Shown piece after piece: positions 26,246-35,353 of a stretch of 64,000 nt of DNA (positions are counted from its first letter, which is position 1; the number at the start of each line of letters is the position of its first letter). The position numbers and the translations under genes are program-made. Location of the stretch: contig NZ_LT629741.1 of the NCBI RefSeq assembly GCF_900105135.1, forward strand, positions 1,798,001-1,862,000, given 5' to 3'. The notes under the pieces are model-generated. The model saw only the letters and a program-made list of their open reading frames with translations. It did not search any database and was not told the DNA's origin. This DNA is from Gramella sp. MAR_2010_147 (GTDB lineage Bacteria > Bacteroidota > Bacteroidia > Flavobacteriales > Flavobacteriaceae).

Positions 26246-29074
26246 ATGGCCGATCAAAAACGCCTTTTTTTACTAGACGCATACGCTTTAATTTTTCGCG
26301 GATATTACGCTTTTATCAAGAACCCGAGGATCAATTCCAAGGGATTCAATACGTCTGCGATCATGGGCTTTACCAATTCCCTTTTTGATGTAATCAGGAG
26401 AGAAAAACCAGATCATTTAGCGGTATGTTTCGATAAAGATGGAAGTAAGGAAAGAACGGAAATGTTCGCGGAATATAAAGCCAATAGAGATGAAACTCCC
26501 GAACCTATTCGCGAAGCAATTCCAATTATCCAGGATATCCTGAAAGCGATGCATATCCCGGTGGTGGAATGCGCCGGAATGGAAGCTGATGATATTATTG
26601 GAACACTGGCCAAGCAGGCTGAAAAAGAGAATTACAAGGTTTACATGGTGACTCCTGATAAGGATTTTGCCCAGCTGGTTTCTGAGAACATCTTTATGTA
26701 CCGCCCTGCAAGAATGGGAAACGGTATTGAGATCTGGGGAATTCCTGAGGTTCAGAAAAAATTTGAAGTGGAAAGACCGGAGCAGGTGATCGATTTTCTC
26801 GGAATGATGGGAGATTCTGTAGATAATATTCCGGGACTTCCTGGTGTCGGCGAAAAAACAGCAAAAAAATTCCTGAAGAAGTACGGTAGCATGGAAGCAC
26901 TGCTTGAAAATACCGATGACCTGAAGGGTAAAATGAAGGAAAAAGTGATCGAGAATGCAGAACTAGGTAGACTATCTAAAAAGCTCGCCACTATTTTCAC
27001 CAATTGTGATGTAAAATTCCATGCGGAAGATTATGAACTATCAAGGCCAGATGGGGAGAAAGTCCAGAAAATCTTTGAAGAACTGGAATTTCGAAGACTA
27101 AAAGACCAATTCATAAAATTATTTAGTGGAGAAGAAGAAACTCAGCAAACGCAGGTAACTAATTCCCCATCTGCTAAAAAGAATGCGCAGGCAACTGCAG
27201 GAGCGGGTCAGTTTTCTCTGTTCGGAGGAGATGGTGAAGAAATAGAAAGAACTTCTTCCAGAACCAATCTTTCTGACACTCCACATTTCTATCAGTGTTT
27301 ACATACTGAAATGGCCCGCAAAATTTTTATTGAAAAACTTCTGAAGCAAAAAAGTGTTTGTTTTGATACTGAAACAACCAGTTTGAATCCGCTGGAAGCT
27401 CAACTGGTTGGAATTGCTTTCTCCTGGGAAGCAGGAAAAGGTTTTTACCTGCCGTTTCCTGAAGACAAAGAAAAAGCTCAAAATCTGATCGAGGAGCTTA
27501 GAGAATTTTTCGAAAATGAGACTATAGAAAAGATCGGTCAGAATCTTAAATATGACATTGAAGTTTTAGACAAATATAAGATCGATGTAAAGGGACCATT
27601 ATTCGATACTATGATCGCACATTATTTGATCAATCCGGATATGCGTCATAATATGGATGTCCTGGCCGAAACATATCTTAATTATACTCCCCAGCCTATT
27701 TCAGAATTGATCGGCAAAAAAGGTAAAAATCAGGGAAATATGAGAGATGTGGCACTGGACAAGCAAACCGAATATGCCGCTGAAGATGCCGATATAACCT
27801 TTCAGCTGAAAAACTTTTTCGAAAAAGAACTTGATGATGCCGAAACAAGAAAACTTTTCAATGAGATAGAAATTCCGCTGGTAGAAGTCCTTGCCGATAT
27901 GGAACTGGAAGGAATAAAGCTGGATGAAGATTATTTGAAATCTCTTTCTGAAGCTCTATCAGCAGACATTAAAGATCTTGAAACCAAAATATACGAAGCA
28001 GCAGGAGAAGAATTCCTGATTAGCTCACCAAAACAACTAGGGATCATTCTTTTTGAAAAACTGGAACTTTCCAAAAAACCGAAGAAGACCAAAACCGGAC
28101 AGTATTCTACCAGTGAAGATGTGCTTTCAGGCTTAGCTGAAGAGAATGACATTGTTCGTCATGTGCTGGATTACCGCGGACTGGTGAAACTTCAGAATAC
28201 CTACGTTGATGCGCTACCGAACCAGGTTGAAAAAACTACAGGACGAGTACATACAGATTATGTGCAAACTACAGCGGCCACTGGAAGATTGAGTTCTAAC
28301 AATCCCAATCTTCAGAATATTCCTATAAGAACCGAAAGAGGAAGACAGGTGAGAAAAGCTTTTGTACCACGAGATGAGAATTACGTTTTACTCGCTGCCG
28401 ATTATTCCCAGATAGAATTACGAATTATCGCTGCTTTAAGCCAGGAGGAAAATATGATCAAAGCTTTTCAGGAGGGGGAAGATATTCATGCTTCTACCGC
28501 CGCAAAAGTTTTTAATGTTCCGCTGGAAGAAGTAACCAGAGAACAAAGAAGCAATGCGAAAACGGTGAATTTCGGGATCATTTATGGAGTGTCCGCTTTC
28601 GGATTAAGCAATCAGACCTCGCTTTCCAGAAGTGAGTCTAAAGAACTGATAGATACTTATTATAAAACCTATCCGAAACTGAGCAATTTCATCGCAGACC
28701 AGGTGGAGTTTGCCAGGGAACATGGGTATGTTAGCACCATTCTTGGCAGAAGAAGATATTTAAAAGATATAAATTCCAGGAATCAGGTGGTTCGTGGCGC
28801 TGCGGAACGTAACGCGGTGAATGCACCAATCCAGGGAAGTGCCGCCGATGTCATTAAACTGGCCATGATCAATATTCATAAGAAACTGAAGGAGCAAAAC
28901 TACAAGACCAAAATGCTGCTTCAGGTACATGATGAACTGGTTTTTGATGCTCATAAAGATGAACTGGAAAAAGTTCAGAAAATGATAAAGTCTGAAATGG
29001 AAAACGCTTATAAGCTGGAAGTGCCGCTAGATGTAGACCTTGGAATTGGCGAAAACTGGCTGGAAGCGCATTAA
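26246..29074 (+). CDS. polA: DNA polymerase I
   Basis: 942 residues. The N-terminal 5'-3' nuclease (about 1-290) has FDKDG and CAGMEADDIIGTLA. The proofreading 3'-5' exonuclease is intact, with FDTET at 373-377 supplying D374 and E376. The polymerase domain carries DYSQIELR (motif A), RSNAKTVNFGIIYG (motif B, O helix) and QVHDELVFD (motif C). A low-complexity linker at about 295-340 joins the first two domains. All three activities therefore look functional. Roles: Okazaki fragment processing and repair synthesis. The lipoprotein gene follows after only 10 bp. Confidence 0.98.
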   Translation: MADQKRLFLLDAYALIFRGYYAFIKNPRINSKGFNTSAIMGFTNSLFDVIRREKPDHLAVCFDKDGSKERTEMFAEYKANRDETPEPIREAIPIIQDILKAMHIPVVECAGMEADDIIGTLAKQAEKENYKVYMVTPDKDFAQLVSENIFMYRPARMGNGIEIWGIPEVQKKFEVERPEQVIDFLGMMGDSVDNIPGLPGVGEKTAKKFLKKYGSMEALLENTDDLKGKMKEKVIENAELGRLSKKLATIFTNCDVKFHAEDYELSRPDGEKVQKIFEELEFRRLKDQFIKLFSGEEETQQTQVTNSPSAKKNAQATAGAGQFSLFGGDGEEIERTSSRTNLSDTPHFYQCLHTEMARKIFIEKLLKQKSVCFDTETTSLNPLEAQLVGIAFSWEAGKGFYLPFPEDKEKAQNLIEELREFFENETIEKIGQNLKYDIEVLDKYKIDVKGPLFDTMIAHYLINPDMRHNMDVLAETYLNYTPQPISELIGKKGKNQGNMRDVALDKQTEYAAEDADITFQLKNFFEKELDDAETRKLFNEIEIPLVEVLADMELEGIKLDEDYLKSLSEALSADIKDLETKIYEAAGEEFLISSPKQLGIILFEKLELSKKPKKTKTGQYSTSEDVLSGLAEENDIVRHVLDYRGLVKLQNTYVDALPNQVEKTTGRVHTDYVQTTAATGRLSSNNPNLQNIPIRTERGRQVRKAFVPRDENYVLLAADYSQIELRIIAALSQEENMIKAFQEGEDIHASTAAKVFNVPLEEVTREQRSNAKTVNFGIIYGVSAFGLSNQTSLSRSESKELIDTYYKTYPKLSNFIADQVEFAREHGYVSTILGRRRYLKDINSRNQVVRGAAERNAVNAPIQGSAADVIKLAMINIHKKLKEQNYKTKMLLQVHDELVFDAHKDELEKVQKMIKSEMENAYKLEVPLDVDLGIGENWLEAH

Positions 29075-29084
29075 TAATTAATAT

Positions 29085-29594
29085 ATGAAAAAGGGAATTT
29101 TACTTATCCTTCTTATGGGACTTATCGCATCTTGCGAAGATGAAAAAACGATAAGCTCCTATAATCCTGTGAACTGGGAAACGAGAAGTGCGGAAATTCC
29201 TGAAATTGATTCTCTTGTAAGAGGCAAGTCTTATCTGTCTGTCTATTCAGAAATATATAGCCAGACAGAGCATAGAACTCATAATCTCACCACCACGGTA
29301 AGTATGAGAAACATCAATATGAGCGATACTATCTACATAAATAAAGCCGAATATTTTAATACTGAGGGAGCACCTATACGCACCTATTTTGATCACCCCA
29401 TTTATATCGCGCCTTTAGAAACGGTTGAAATAGTGGTAGACGAAACAGATATTGCAGGAGGCACTGGCGCCAACTTTGTATTTGAATGGGCTATAAAAAA
29501 CGCTATTTCTGAACCTTTATTTGAAGGAGTGATGATCTCTACTTCGGGACAACAAGGCTTGTCTTTTACTAGCCAGGGAGTTCGAATTAAATAA
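29085..29594 (+). CDS. DUF3124 lipoprotein
   Basis: 169 residues with a lipoprotein signal (LLMGLIASC, lipid-modified Cys17). The mature part reads as a DUF3124 domain: SYLSVYSEIYSQTEHRTHNLTTTVSMRN, IYINKAEYFNTEGAPIR and IAPLETVEIVVDE. It is a beta-rich exported protein of unknown function. Ten bp after polA, so probably co-transcribed, although no functional link is evident. Convergent with the DUF5916 gene, only 17 bp away, with no clear terminator between. Confidence 0.75.
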   Translation: MKKGILLILLMGLIASCEDEKTISSYNPVNWETRSAEIPEIDSLVRGKSYLSVYSEIYSQTEHRTHNLTTTVSMRNINMSDTIYINKAEYFNTEGAPIRTYFDHPIYIAPLETVEIVVDETDIAGGTGANFVFEWAIKNAISEPLFEGVMISTSGQQGLSFTSQGVRIK

Positions 29595-29611
29595 AATGAA
29601 TTCTTTATCTA

Positions 29612-32263
29612 TTACAATATAAATCTATAGGTCGCTTTTATTAAGAAGGTATTCTGGGGCCTTTGCCTTAATAGCTGATTATCTACGATCGCACTAAATT
29701 TATTATTCACATCTCCCAGTCCGGTGACTCCCTGGGACCATACGAAGAAAATTTCAGATCCTGGAATATATTCCCAGCGAGCTACAAGATTAGACCGAAA
29801 TTGTACAAAGGCGAAATCTGGATTATTCACGGTATAATCTGTCACATCATCCCTATCTTCATCAATTAAATAAATATCTTCTTCAAAAGAAATCTGATCA
29901 TTATCGTACCATGAAACTCTTTTATTCAAATCTTTCGCTGTAGGATCTACTACATAATTTAAATCTGAATAATCTGCTTTGAATATAAACGGTTGTCCAT
30001 AATATTGGATCGAGAGATTGGGGTTAATACTGTAATTTACCCGCAGGGTTGCGCTTAAAGTTTCCTGATCTATCTCTCCTAATATATAACGGGCAGAATT
30101 GCCAAATGATCTTTCAGCTATATATTGCGTTTTACTGGGATTCTGCTCATATTCAAAATCTAAGGAAAGATTTAAGGAATTTAATGGCTGGTATTTTGTT
30201 CCCACCACATACCTTCTTAGACTAAAAGCATCTTGTTTTGCCTGGGAATGAACATAACCCAGCCTAAAACTTAGCTTTTTTCTCTGATCGGTTCCGGAGA
30301 AAAGATACCAGAAATTTTCTTCATTAAATCTCCATCTGGGACCTCCCCTTAAAAACGAATTAACAAAGATCCTGGGTTTATGTGCAGCCCCTCCTTCACT
30401 CCACCAGTTGTTCTTATAGTTGACAAAAGCTCCTATTTCATACTGCATCCTGTTATAGTTTCCTTCAAAATCGAAAGCACTGGACTGCTCAACACCTATA
30501 CTTGCCCTTCTATACCAGTTAGTAGACTCATTAAACAGCCTTCTCACTCCTATATATTGACGTATATCATCTGCCTGCCGTAAAAAGCCAATATCGTTGG
30601 TTTCCAATTCTGGCGAAATCCATTTACCTCCCGCATTATAACGCCATTTACCTCCACCACCTTTTCCAAATTCAAGTCGGCCACCGGTTCCTGTAAGAGA
30701 TGTTCTATCCGGATCTATTTCAACATGATCTGCATCTACTCTCTGAAAAAGATGAACGATAGAATTTTGTGTGTTGAGAATGGCTTCTTTACTTCCTTTT
30801 ACATGACTCATTACAGCGTTCCCTTCCAGATAATATGTTCTTTCTTTCCAGTTATGTTTAAAATCGAGCCCCCCGGAAAATGCCTGGGTATGAAGAAATG
30901 TTAGATCATCTTCAATGTTTCGGTGTGTAGCCGTGAACATTGTGCCTATATAACTATTCCTGTCATTAAAATCTTTCTGAACCCTACCTACAAAATAATT
31001 TGTCAGTGGTTCTACAAGAATTTCGCTTTCTTCTCCATTTTCATTCGTCACATCAGCGTATTCTTTTGCAGTAACAGATTCCAAAACACCAATTGTCCAT
31101 CCATCTTCGGTTTTTCCGCTGAATTTTGCTGCTCCAAGTATTGTGGTGTTATTAGGTGTATCGGCATACACCACACCTGGCCCCACTGCTCTACCCTGTG
31201 GTGAGCGTCCAATTCTTCTTGAGAAGAAAAGGTTGTCCTGAGAATTGGTAAAACTATAATCGAATACATTCTTATTTTCAACAAAAAATGGCCGCCGTTC
31301 TTGAAAGAATATCTCGAATCCATCAAGCGCCACGGCTCCTGGATCGGCATCTACCTGTCCAAAATCGGGATTGATCGTAAGGTCCAGGGTAAGATCGTTA
31401 GTGATCCCTATTTTCGCATCAAGACCTGCAGTGAGTTCGCCGTCTTTGCCATCTCTATATGGATTACCCACTTCCTCTTCATAGGTTCTATATTTCGTTA
31501 CGGAATAGGGCTGAATTTCCAGTTGTTTTTGAGGTTCTAAATCTTTTAAGCCTCTAAGTTCTCCAAAGGAACTTACCCAACCGGCAGGATTTGCCGGAAT
31601 AGGTTGCCAGGTAGATCGTTCTTCCTTACTAAAATATCTTCGAGTAGACTGGATTCCCCAAACCTGGTCTTTTGCACTGCTAAAACGAAGCTGACTAAGA
31701 GGTATTCTAAGTTCGGCAGTCCAACCTTCATTATCAATATTCGTTTTCACATACCAGATAGGGTTCCAACTCGAGTCAAAGTTTCCGTTATTTGAGACAA
31801 ACTCATCCCCTTTTACCCCACTTACCGAAGTTGTAAATGAAAATGCTGTTCTGTCGTCGTTATAACTATCTATATTGATCTCAACCCAATCGCCGGGAAA
31901 ATCATCCCGTCTCCCCATTCGCTGAACAATATTTTCAGGATCAGATTCATAACACCTGAAAGCAACATATAGATTTTTGTCATCATAAACGATCTTCATT
32001 TTAGTTTGCTGACTTGGAGCTGTACTGTTATCTGGCTCCCACTCAATATAATCTGAAGTCCATTCTACCGCATCCCAGGCAGAATCCTCTATGATACCAT
32101 CAATTTTGATTTGAGCCAGATTCTTTACGGACTTTGTGGTATATGACCTTTTAGCAAAACTCACATCAAGTTTTGGCTTTGAATTTGAAGAAGATTGGGC
32201 GTGGAGTTGAAAAATTGATAAGCAAAATAGAGACAGGAAAAATACCGCTTTGATGAAATTCAT
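29612..32263 (-). CDS. DUF5916 outer-membrane protein with N-terminal CBM9-like domain
   Basis: 883 residues. Signal peptide (about 1-22), then a CBM9-like sugar-binding-type domain (about 45-240: IDGIIEDSAWDAVEW, KIVYDDKNLYVAFRCYE, WTAELRIPLSQLRF), then a long DUF5916 region of alternating strands ending in ATYRFIL. The terminal strand pattern suggests an outer-membrane beta barrel. Bacteroidota carry several such proteins; they are surface exposed and presumed to bind or take up glycans, but no function is proven. Single gene on the minus strand. Confidence 0.85.
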   Translation of the reverse strand: MNFIKAVFFLSLFCLSIFQLHAQSSSNSKPKLDVSFAKRSYTTKSVKNLAQIKIDGIIEDSAWDAVEWTSDYIEWEPDNSTAPSQQTKMKIVYDDKNLYVAFRCYESDPENIVQRMGRRDDFPGDWVEINIDSYNDDRTAFSFTTSVSGVKGDEFVSNNGNFDSSWNPIWYVKTNIDNEGWTAELRIPLSQLRFSSAKDQVWGIQSTRRYFSKEERSTWQPIPANPAGWVSSFGELRGLKDLEPQKQLEIQPYSVTKYRTYEEEVGNPYRDGKDGELTAGLDAKIGITNDLTLDLTINPDFGQVDADPGAVALDGFEIFFQERRPFFVENKNVFDYSFTNSQDNLFFSRRIGRSPQGRAVGPGVVYADTPNNTTILGAAKFSGKTEDGWTIGVLESVTAKEYADVTNENGEESEILVEPLTNYFVGRVQKDFNDRNSYIGTMFTATHRNIEDDLTFLHTQAFSGGLDFKHNWKERTYYLEGNAVMSHVKGSKEAILNTQNSIVHLFQRVDADHVEIDPDRTSLTGTGGRLEFGKGGGGKWRYNAGGKWISPELETNDIGFLRQADDIRQYIGVRRLFNESTNWYRRASIGVEQSSAFDFEGNYNRMQYEIGAFVNYKNNWWSEGGAAHKPRIFVNSFLRGGPRWRFNEENFWYLFSGTDQRKKLSFRLGYVHSQAKQDAFSLRRYVVGTKYQPLNSLNLSLDFEYEQNPSKTQYIAERSFGNSARYILGEIDQETLSATLRVNYSINPNLSIQYYGQPFIFKADYSDLNYVVDPTAKDLNKRVSWYDNDQISFEEDIYLIDEDRDDVTDYTVNNPDFAFVQFRSNLVARWEYIPGSEIFFVWSQGVTGLGDVNNKFSAIVDNQLLRQRPQNTFLIKATYRFIL

Positions 32264-32352
32264 GGGTGGATATTGATTGATGGTTCTATATAAGGACGCT
32301 ACAAATATTGAAGTGTTACACTTTTATAAATGAACTTTAAATAGCTGCAAAC

Positions 32353-32387
32353 AAAAAACCTCACAGAATGCTATCTGTGAGGTTTTT
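32353..32387. terminator. Terminator between the lipoprotein and DUF5916 genes
   Basis: Stem ACCTCACAGA/TCTGTGAGGT with a short loop and A/T runs on both sides. It closes the lipoprotein gene reading leftwards. Confidence 0.88.
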
Positions 32388-32422
32388 CCAACTAACACTA
32401 AAACTACAATTAGAACGGTACA

Positions 32423-32998
32423 CTAAGATTTAGTATACTCTAATTCTAAAATTCTTATAGGGGAAGCCTGTGTATTTCCAGGATCATCCACATATTGATT
32501 AGATTCTATCTTTGTCACATCAAAAGAAAATTTATTAGTTTCTAAATTAATAAGCTTCTTATGGGTATATGTAGCAGAATTGATCACTAATGTTAAAATC
32601 AAACTGTCATTTCTTACTTCCCAATCCCCGCTATCCAATCTATCTGTCAAACATGAGAACTGATCACTTGACGTTCCAGATTCAAAAGTCATTTGGGCAT
32701 TATTAGTTACAAACGTTCCATCTTCATCAAATGTTATATTCATTGTGTTAAAACATTGGGTTTCATCCAATAAGTTTCGGCTGTAAATTTCATCTTCATT
32801 TAGATTGACAGCGGTATCTGCGATCATCCCGGAGAGGTCCCAGTTTCCAATCATATCATTCATGGATACTGCAGTGGCATTACTTACCTTTAACTGAGAT
32901 TCTGAAGACATTTCATCTTTGCTACAGCTCACCAATATAAGACTCAGCAGGCAAAGGCCAGCTAAAGTTTTAATTTTAAATAGGTTATTCATTTTCAT
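32423..32998 (-). CDS. Lipocalin-like lipoprotein
   Basis: 191 residues starting MKMNNLFKIK. Lipoprotein signal with LLSLILVSC and a lipid-modified Cys near 25. The mature part opens with MIGNWDLSGM and continues with MNITFDEDGTFV and GDWEVRNDSLILT, a pattern of the lipocalin-like families of Bacteroidota (a small up-and-down barrel). Function unknown. A longer frame from a TTG at 33019 is rejected because that codon lies inside the -7 box TAATTTTG; ATG codons at 32998 or 32992 are the realistic starts. Confidence 0.75.
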   Translation of the reverse strand: MKMNNLFKIKTLAGLCLLSLILVSCSKDEMSSESQLKVSNATAVSMNDMIGNWDLSGMIADTAVNLNEDEIYSRNLLDETQCFNTMNITFDEDGTFVTNNAQMTFESGTSSDQFSCLTDRLDSGDWEVRNDSLILTLVINSATYTHKKLINLETNKFSFDVTKIESNQYVDDPGNTQASPIRILELEYTKS

Positions 32999-33016
32999 AG
33001 GGCATTTAATTGGGTA

Positions 33017-33024
33017 CAAAATTA
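33017..33024 (-). promoter_or_regulatory. -7 promoter box (TAATTTTG) for the lipocalin-like lipoprotein
   Basis: Fits TAnnTTTG on the minus strand, about 19 bp before the ATG at 32998. It decides the start against the upstream TTG. Confidence 0.55.
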
Positions 33025-33244
33025 AAAAACATTTACTTTTTTTATGACTTTATTAACATTAAAATTGGCATTAATCGATTTTTAATGTATTTTATCGTTG
33101 TTTACAACGTGGGATTCTTTTTGTTATTACAGAAATACACTACAAATTATCACTCAAAACATAAGATTTGGCATTAAAAATAATCCTGATTAGATTGGTC
33201 TGAGAATCAGCCTTTCAAAGCAAATAAAATAATCTTTTCCCTAT

Positions 33245-33274
33245 TTGCTATTAGAATTTATAATTGTACATTTG
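33245..33274 (+). promoter_or_regulatory. Consensus promoter TTG-N19-TACATTTG of the rplM-rpsI operon
   Basis: TTG at 33245-33247 and TACATTTG at 33267-33274 are separated by exactly 19 bp, a perfect Bacteroidota housekeeping promoter. Transcription should begin near 33281. The rest of the 348-bp gap 32999-33346 shows no gene. Confidence 0.88.
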
Positions 33275-33280
33275 CACCCC

Positions 33281-33346
33281 TGTTTTCCCGATTGAGATTC
33301 GGGTAAATGGGATTGGAATGTTTAATAATTAGTAAAATCAATTGGT
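33281..33346 (+). promoter_or_regulatory. rplM leader with a 5' hairpin
   Basis: The predicted 66-nt leader opens with CCCGA-TTGAGAT-TCGGG (33287-33303), a 5-bp stem at the very 5' end of the transcript. Could be an autoregulatory site for L13 or simply a stabilising hairpin. Confidence 0.35.
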
Positions 33347-33802
33347 GTGGACACATTAAGTTACAAAACAGTATCGGCTAACAAAGCCACCAGAACCAAA
33401 GAATGGGTTGTGGTAGATGCTGAAGGACAAAATTTAGGTCGTCTTGCTTCAAGAGTAGCATACCTACTTAGAGGAAAGCACAAGCCTAACTTCACCCCAC
33501 ATGTTGATTGCGGAGACAATGTTATTGTATTGAATGCGCAGGGAATCAACTTGACAGGAAAAAAATGGGACGCGAAAGAATACATCCGTCACACAGGTTT
33601 TCCAGGTGGACAAAAAAGTCTAACAGCTGCCGAATTATTCGAAAAAAGTCCGGAGAGACTTGTCGAAAAGGCAATTAAAGGAATGCTTCCTAAGAACAAA
33701 CTTGGAGCAGACCTATTCAGAAATTTAAAGGTTTATGTAGGATCTGAACATGATCACGAAGCTCAAAAACCTAAAACTATTAACTTAAACGACGTTAAGT
33801 AA
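33347..33802 (+). CDS. rplM: 50S ribosomal protein L13
   Basis: 151 residues. Typical L13 phrases: [44 protein letters not shown] and IRHTGFPGG, ending with [21 protein letters not shown]. Translation starts at a GTG (33347); the N-terminus [14 protein letters not shown] is the form conserved in flavobacteria, which supports this start. Its stop overlaps the start of rpsI by one base, so the pair L13-S9 is translationally coupled, as in most bacteria. Confidence 0.98.
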   Translation: MDTLSYKTVSANKATRTKEWVVVDAEGQNLGRLASRVAYLLRGKHKPNFTPHVDCGDNVIVLNAQGINLTGKKWDAKEYIRHTGFPGGQKSLTAAELFEKSPERLVEKAIKGMLPKNKLGADLFRNLKVYVGSEHDHEAQKPKTINLNDVK

Positions 33803-34188
33803 TGGAGGTAATTCACAAAATTGGCCGTAGAAAAACAGCTGTGGCCCGTGTATATGTTTCAGAAGGAAAAGGAAACATTACCGTAAACAAGAAAGACCTT
33901 AATGATTACTTCACAACTGGAACACTTCAATATAAAGTGAACCAGCCAATGATGCTTACCGAGAACGAAGGAAACTTCGACGTTAAAATTAACGTATACG
34001 GTGGCGGTATCACTGGACAGGCTGAAGCGATCCGTTTGGCGCTTTCCAGAGCTATGGTAGCACTAGACGAAGAAAACCATGGCGCTCTTAAGCCAGAAGG
34101 TCTTCTTACAAGAGATCCACGTATGGTAGAACGTAAGAAATTCGGTCAGAAGAAAGCCCGTAAGAAATTCCAGTTCTCTAAACGTTAA
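33802..34188 (+). CDS. rpsI: 30S ribosomal protein S9
   Basis: 128 residues. Starts [19 protein letters not shown], contains GGGITGQAEAIRLALSRA, and ends with the basic tail KKFGQKKARKKFQFSKR that reaches towards the P-site tRNA. Length and ends are normal. Second gene of the rplM-rpsI operon. Confidence 0.98.
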   Translation: MEVIHKIGRRKTAVARVYVSEGKGNITVNKKDLNDYFTTGTLQYKVNQPMMLTENEGNFDVKINVYGGGITGQAEAIRLALSRAMVALDEENHGALKPEGLLTRDPRMVERKKFGQKKARKKFQFSKR

Positions 34189-34196
34189 TATTATTA

Positions 34197-34212
34197 CCGG
34201 AATATATTCCGG
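34197..34212. repeat. 16-bp perfect palindrome after rpsI
   Basis: CCGGAATATATTCCGG just after the rpsI stop. No T-run follows directly, so a terminator role is unsure. It may be a processing or pausing site between rpsI and the rpsB leader. Confidence 0.4.
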
Positions 34213-34240
34213 GGAGTTCATTAAAAAATTAATTTTTTGT

Positions 34241-34354
34241 TGTTATTCTGTTCATGCCGGGCAGAAGTTAGTTTAGCATCTAAACACTCAGGGCCGTACT
34301 TAAAAGTAGCCACCTGAATGTTGCTATCTCAACAGAACGTAAACTATTACAAAA
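34241..34354 (+). promoter_or_regulatory. Structured leader of rpsB
   Basis: Three hairpins follow one another: TTCTG/CAGAA (34246-34250 with 34262-34266), GTTTAG-CAT-CTAAAC (34271-34285), and a two-part stem CAGG..TACTT-AA-AAGTA..CCTG (34289-34316). Such a layout before rpsB fits an S2-responsive ribosomal-protein leader. The proposal rests on structure seen by eye only. Confidence 0.5.
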
Positions 34355-35263
34355 ATGGCAAACAAAGTAGAAGTAAAAGAATTACTTGATGCTGGTGTTC
34401 ATTTTGGACACTTAACCAGACGTTGGAACCCAAACATGGCCCCATATATCTATATGGAGCGTAACGGAATCCACATCATCAACTTATATAAAAGTGCTGC
34501 TAAAATGCAGGAGGCAGGTGATGCCCTTGCAAAGATCGCAGCAAGCGGAAGAAAGATCCTTTTCGTAGCTACAAAGAAACAAGCGAAAGAGATCGTTGCT
34601 GAACAGGCTGAAAAGGCGAATATGCCTTATATCACCGAGCGTTGGCCTGGTGGTATGCTTACTAACTTCGTGACTATTCGTAAAGCTGTTAAGAAAATGG
34701 CTTCTATTGATAGAATGAAGAAAGACGGAACTTTTAACTCTCTTTCTAAGAAAGAGCGTTTGCAGGTAGATCGTCTTAGAGCTAAGCTAGAAAAGAACTT
34801 AGGTTCTATCTCAGACATGTCAAGACTTCCAGCTGCGCTTTTCGTTGTAGATACTACACGTGAGCACATCGCGATTAAAGAAGCACACAAACTAAACATT
34901 CCAATTTTTGCGATGGTAGATACCAACTCAGATCCACGTGAGGTTGATTATCTAATTCCATCTAACGACGATGCTTCTAAATCTATTAGCAAAGTTGTTT
35001 CTTACGTTGCAGATTCTATCGTAGAAGGTCTTTCTGAAAGAAAGTCTGAAAAGACTACCAAGAAGAAAGATGAAAAGGCTTCAAAAGAAGAAAAGTCAGA
35101 GAAATCAGATAAAGCTCCAAAAGAAAAAAAGGAGAAAAAAGCTGAAGTTCCTTCTAAAGATGCCGAAGATAAAAAGGCAATGAAAGAAGCTAAGAAAGAT
35201 GTGAAACTTGAATCTAAAAGTGAAACTTTAGACAAGGCCAAAACATCTAACGAAGAAGAATAA
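34355..35263 (+). CDS. rpsB: 30S ribosomal protein S2 with a Lys/Glu-rich C-terminal extension
   Basis: 302 residues. Core S2 (about 1-230) with LLDAGVHFGHLTRRWNP, YMERNGIHIINLYKS, RWPGGMLTNF and FAMVDTNSDPREVDYLIPSNDDA. After residue 230 comes a tail of about 70 residues made almost only of K, E, D, S and A. The tail is a known feature of Bacteroidota S2 but varies in length. Followed by tsf, the classical rpsB-tsf pair, with a hairpin between them. Confidence 0.97.
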   Translation: MANKVEVKELLDAGVHFGHLTRRWNPNMAPYIYMERNGIHIINLYKSAAKMQEAGDALAKIAASGRKILFVATKKQAKEIVAEQAEKANMPYITERWPGGMLTNFVTIRKAVKKMASIDRMKKDGTFNSLSKKERLQVDRLRAKLEKNLGSISDMSRLPAALFVVDTTREHIAIKEAHKLNIPIFAMVDTNSDPREVDYLIPSNDDASKSISKVVSYVADSIVEGLSERKSEKTTKKKDEKASKEEKSEKSDKAPKEKKEKKAEVPSKDAEDKKAMKEAKKDVKLESKSETLDKAKTSNEEE

Positions 35264-35284
35264 AATAAGGTTTTAATAAAATCT

Positions 35285-35335
35285 AAAAGTCGTTTGGTTT
35301 CTTTCTTTACAGTGAGTTTCTAAACGACTTTTTTT
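35285..35335 (+). terminator. Hairpin with T-run between rpsB and tsf
   Basis: AAAAGTCGTTT pairs with AAACGACTTTT across a 26-nt loop and is followed by T residues. The large loop suggests a leaky terminator that lowers tsf relative to rpsB. Confidence 0.6.
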
Positions 35336-35353
35336 AAATAAAAAAACAAAATT

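Noticed and set aside
34197-34212. Palindrome after rpsI as an intrinsic terminator
   Set aside because: No T-run directly follows the stem on the plus strand.
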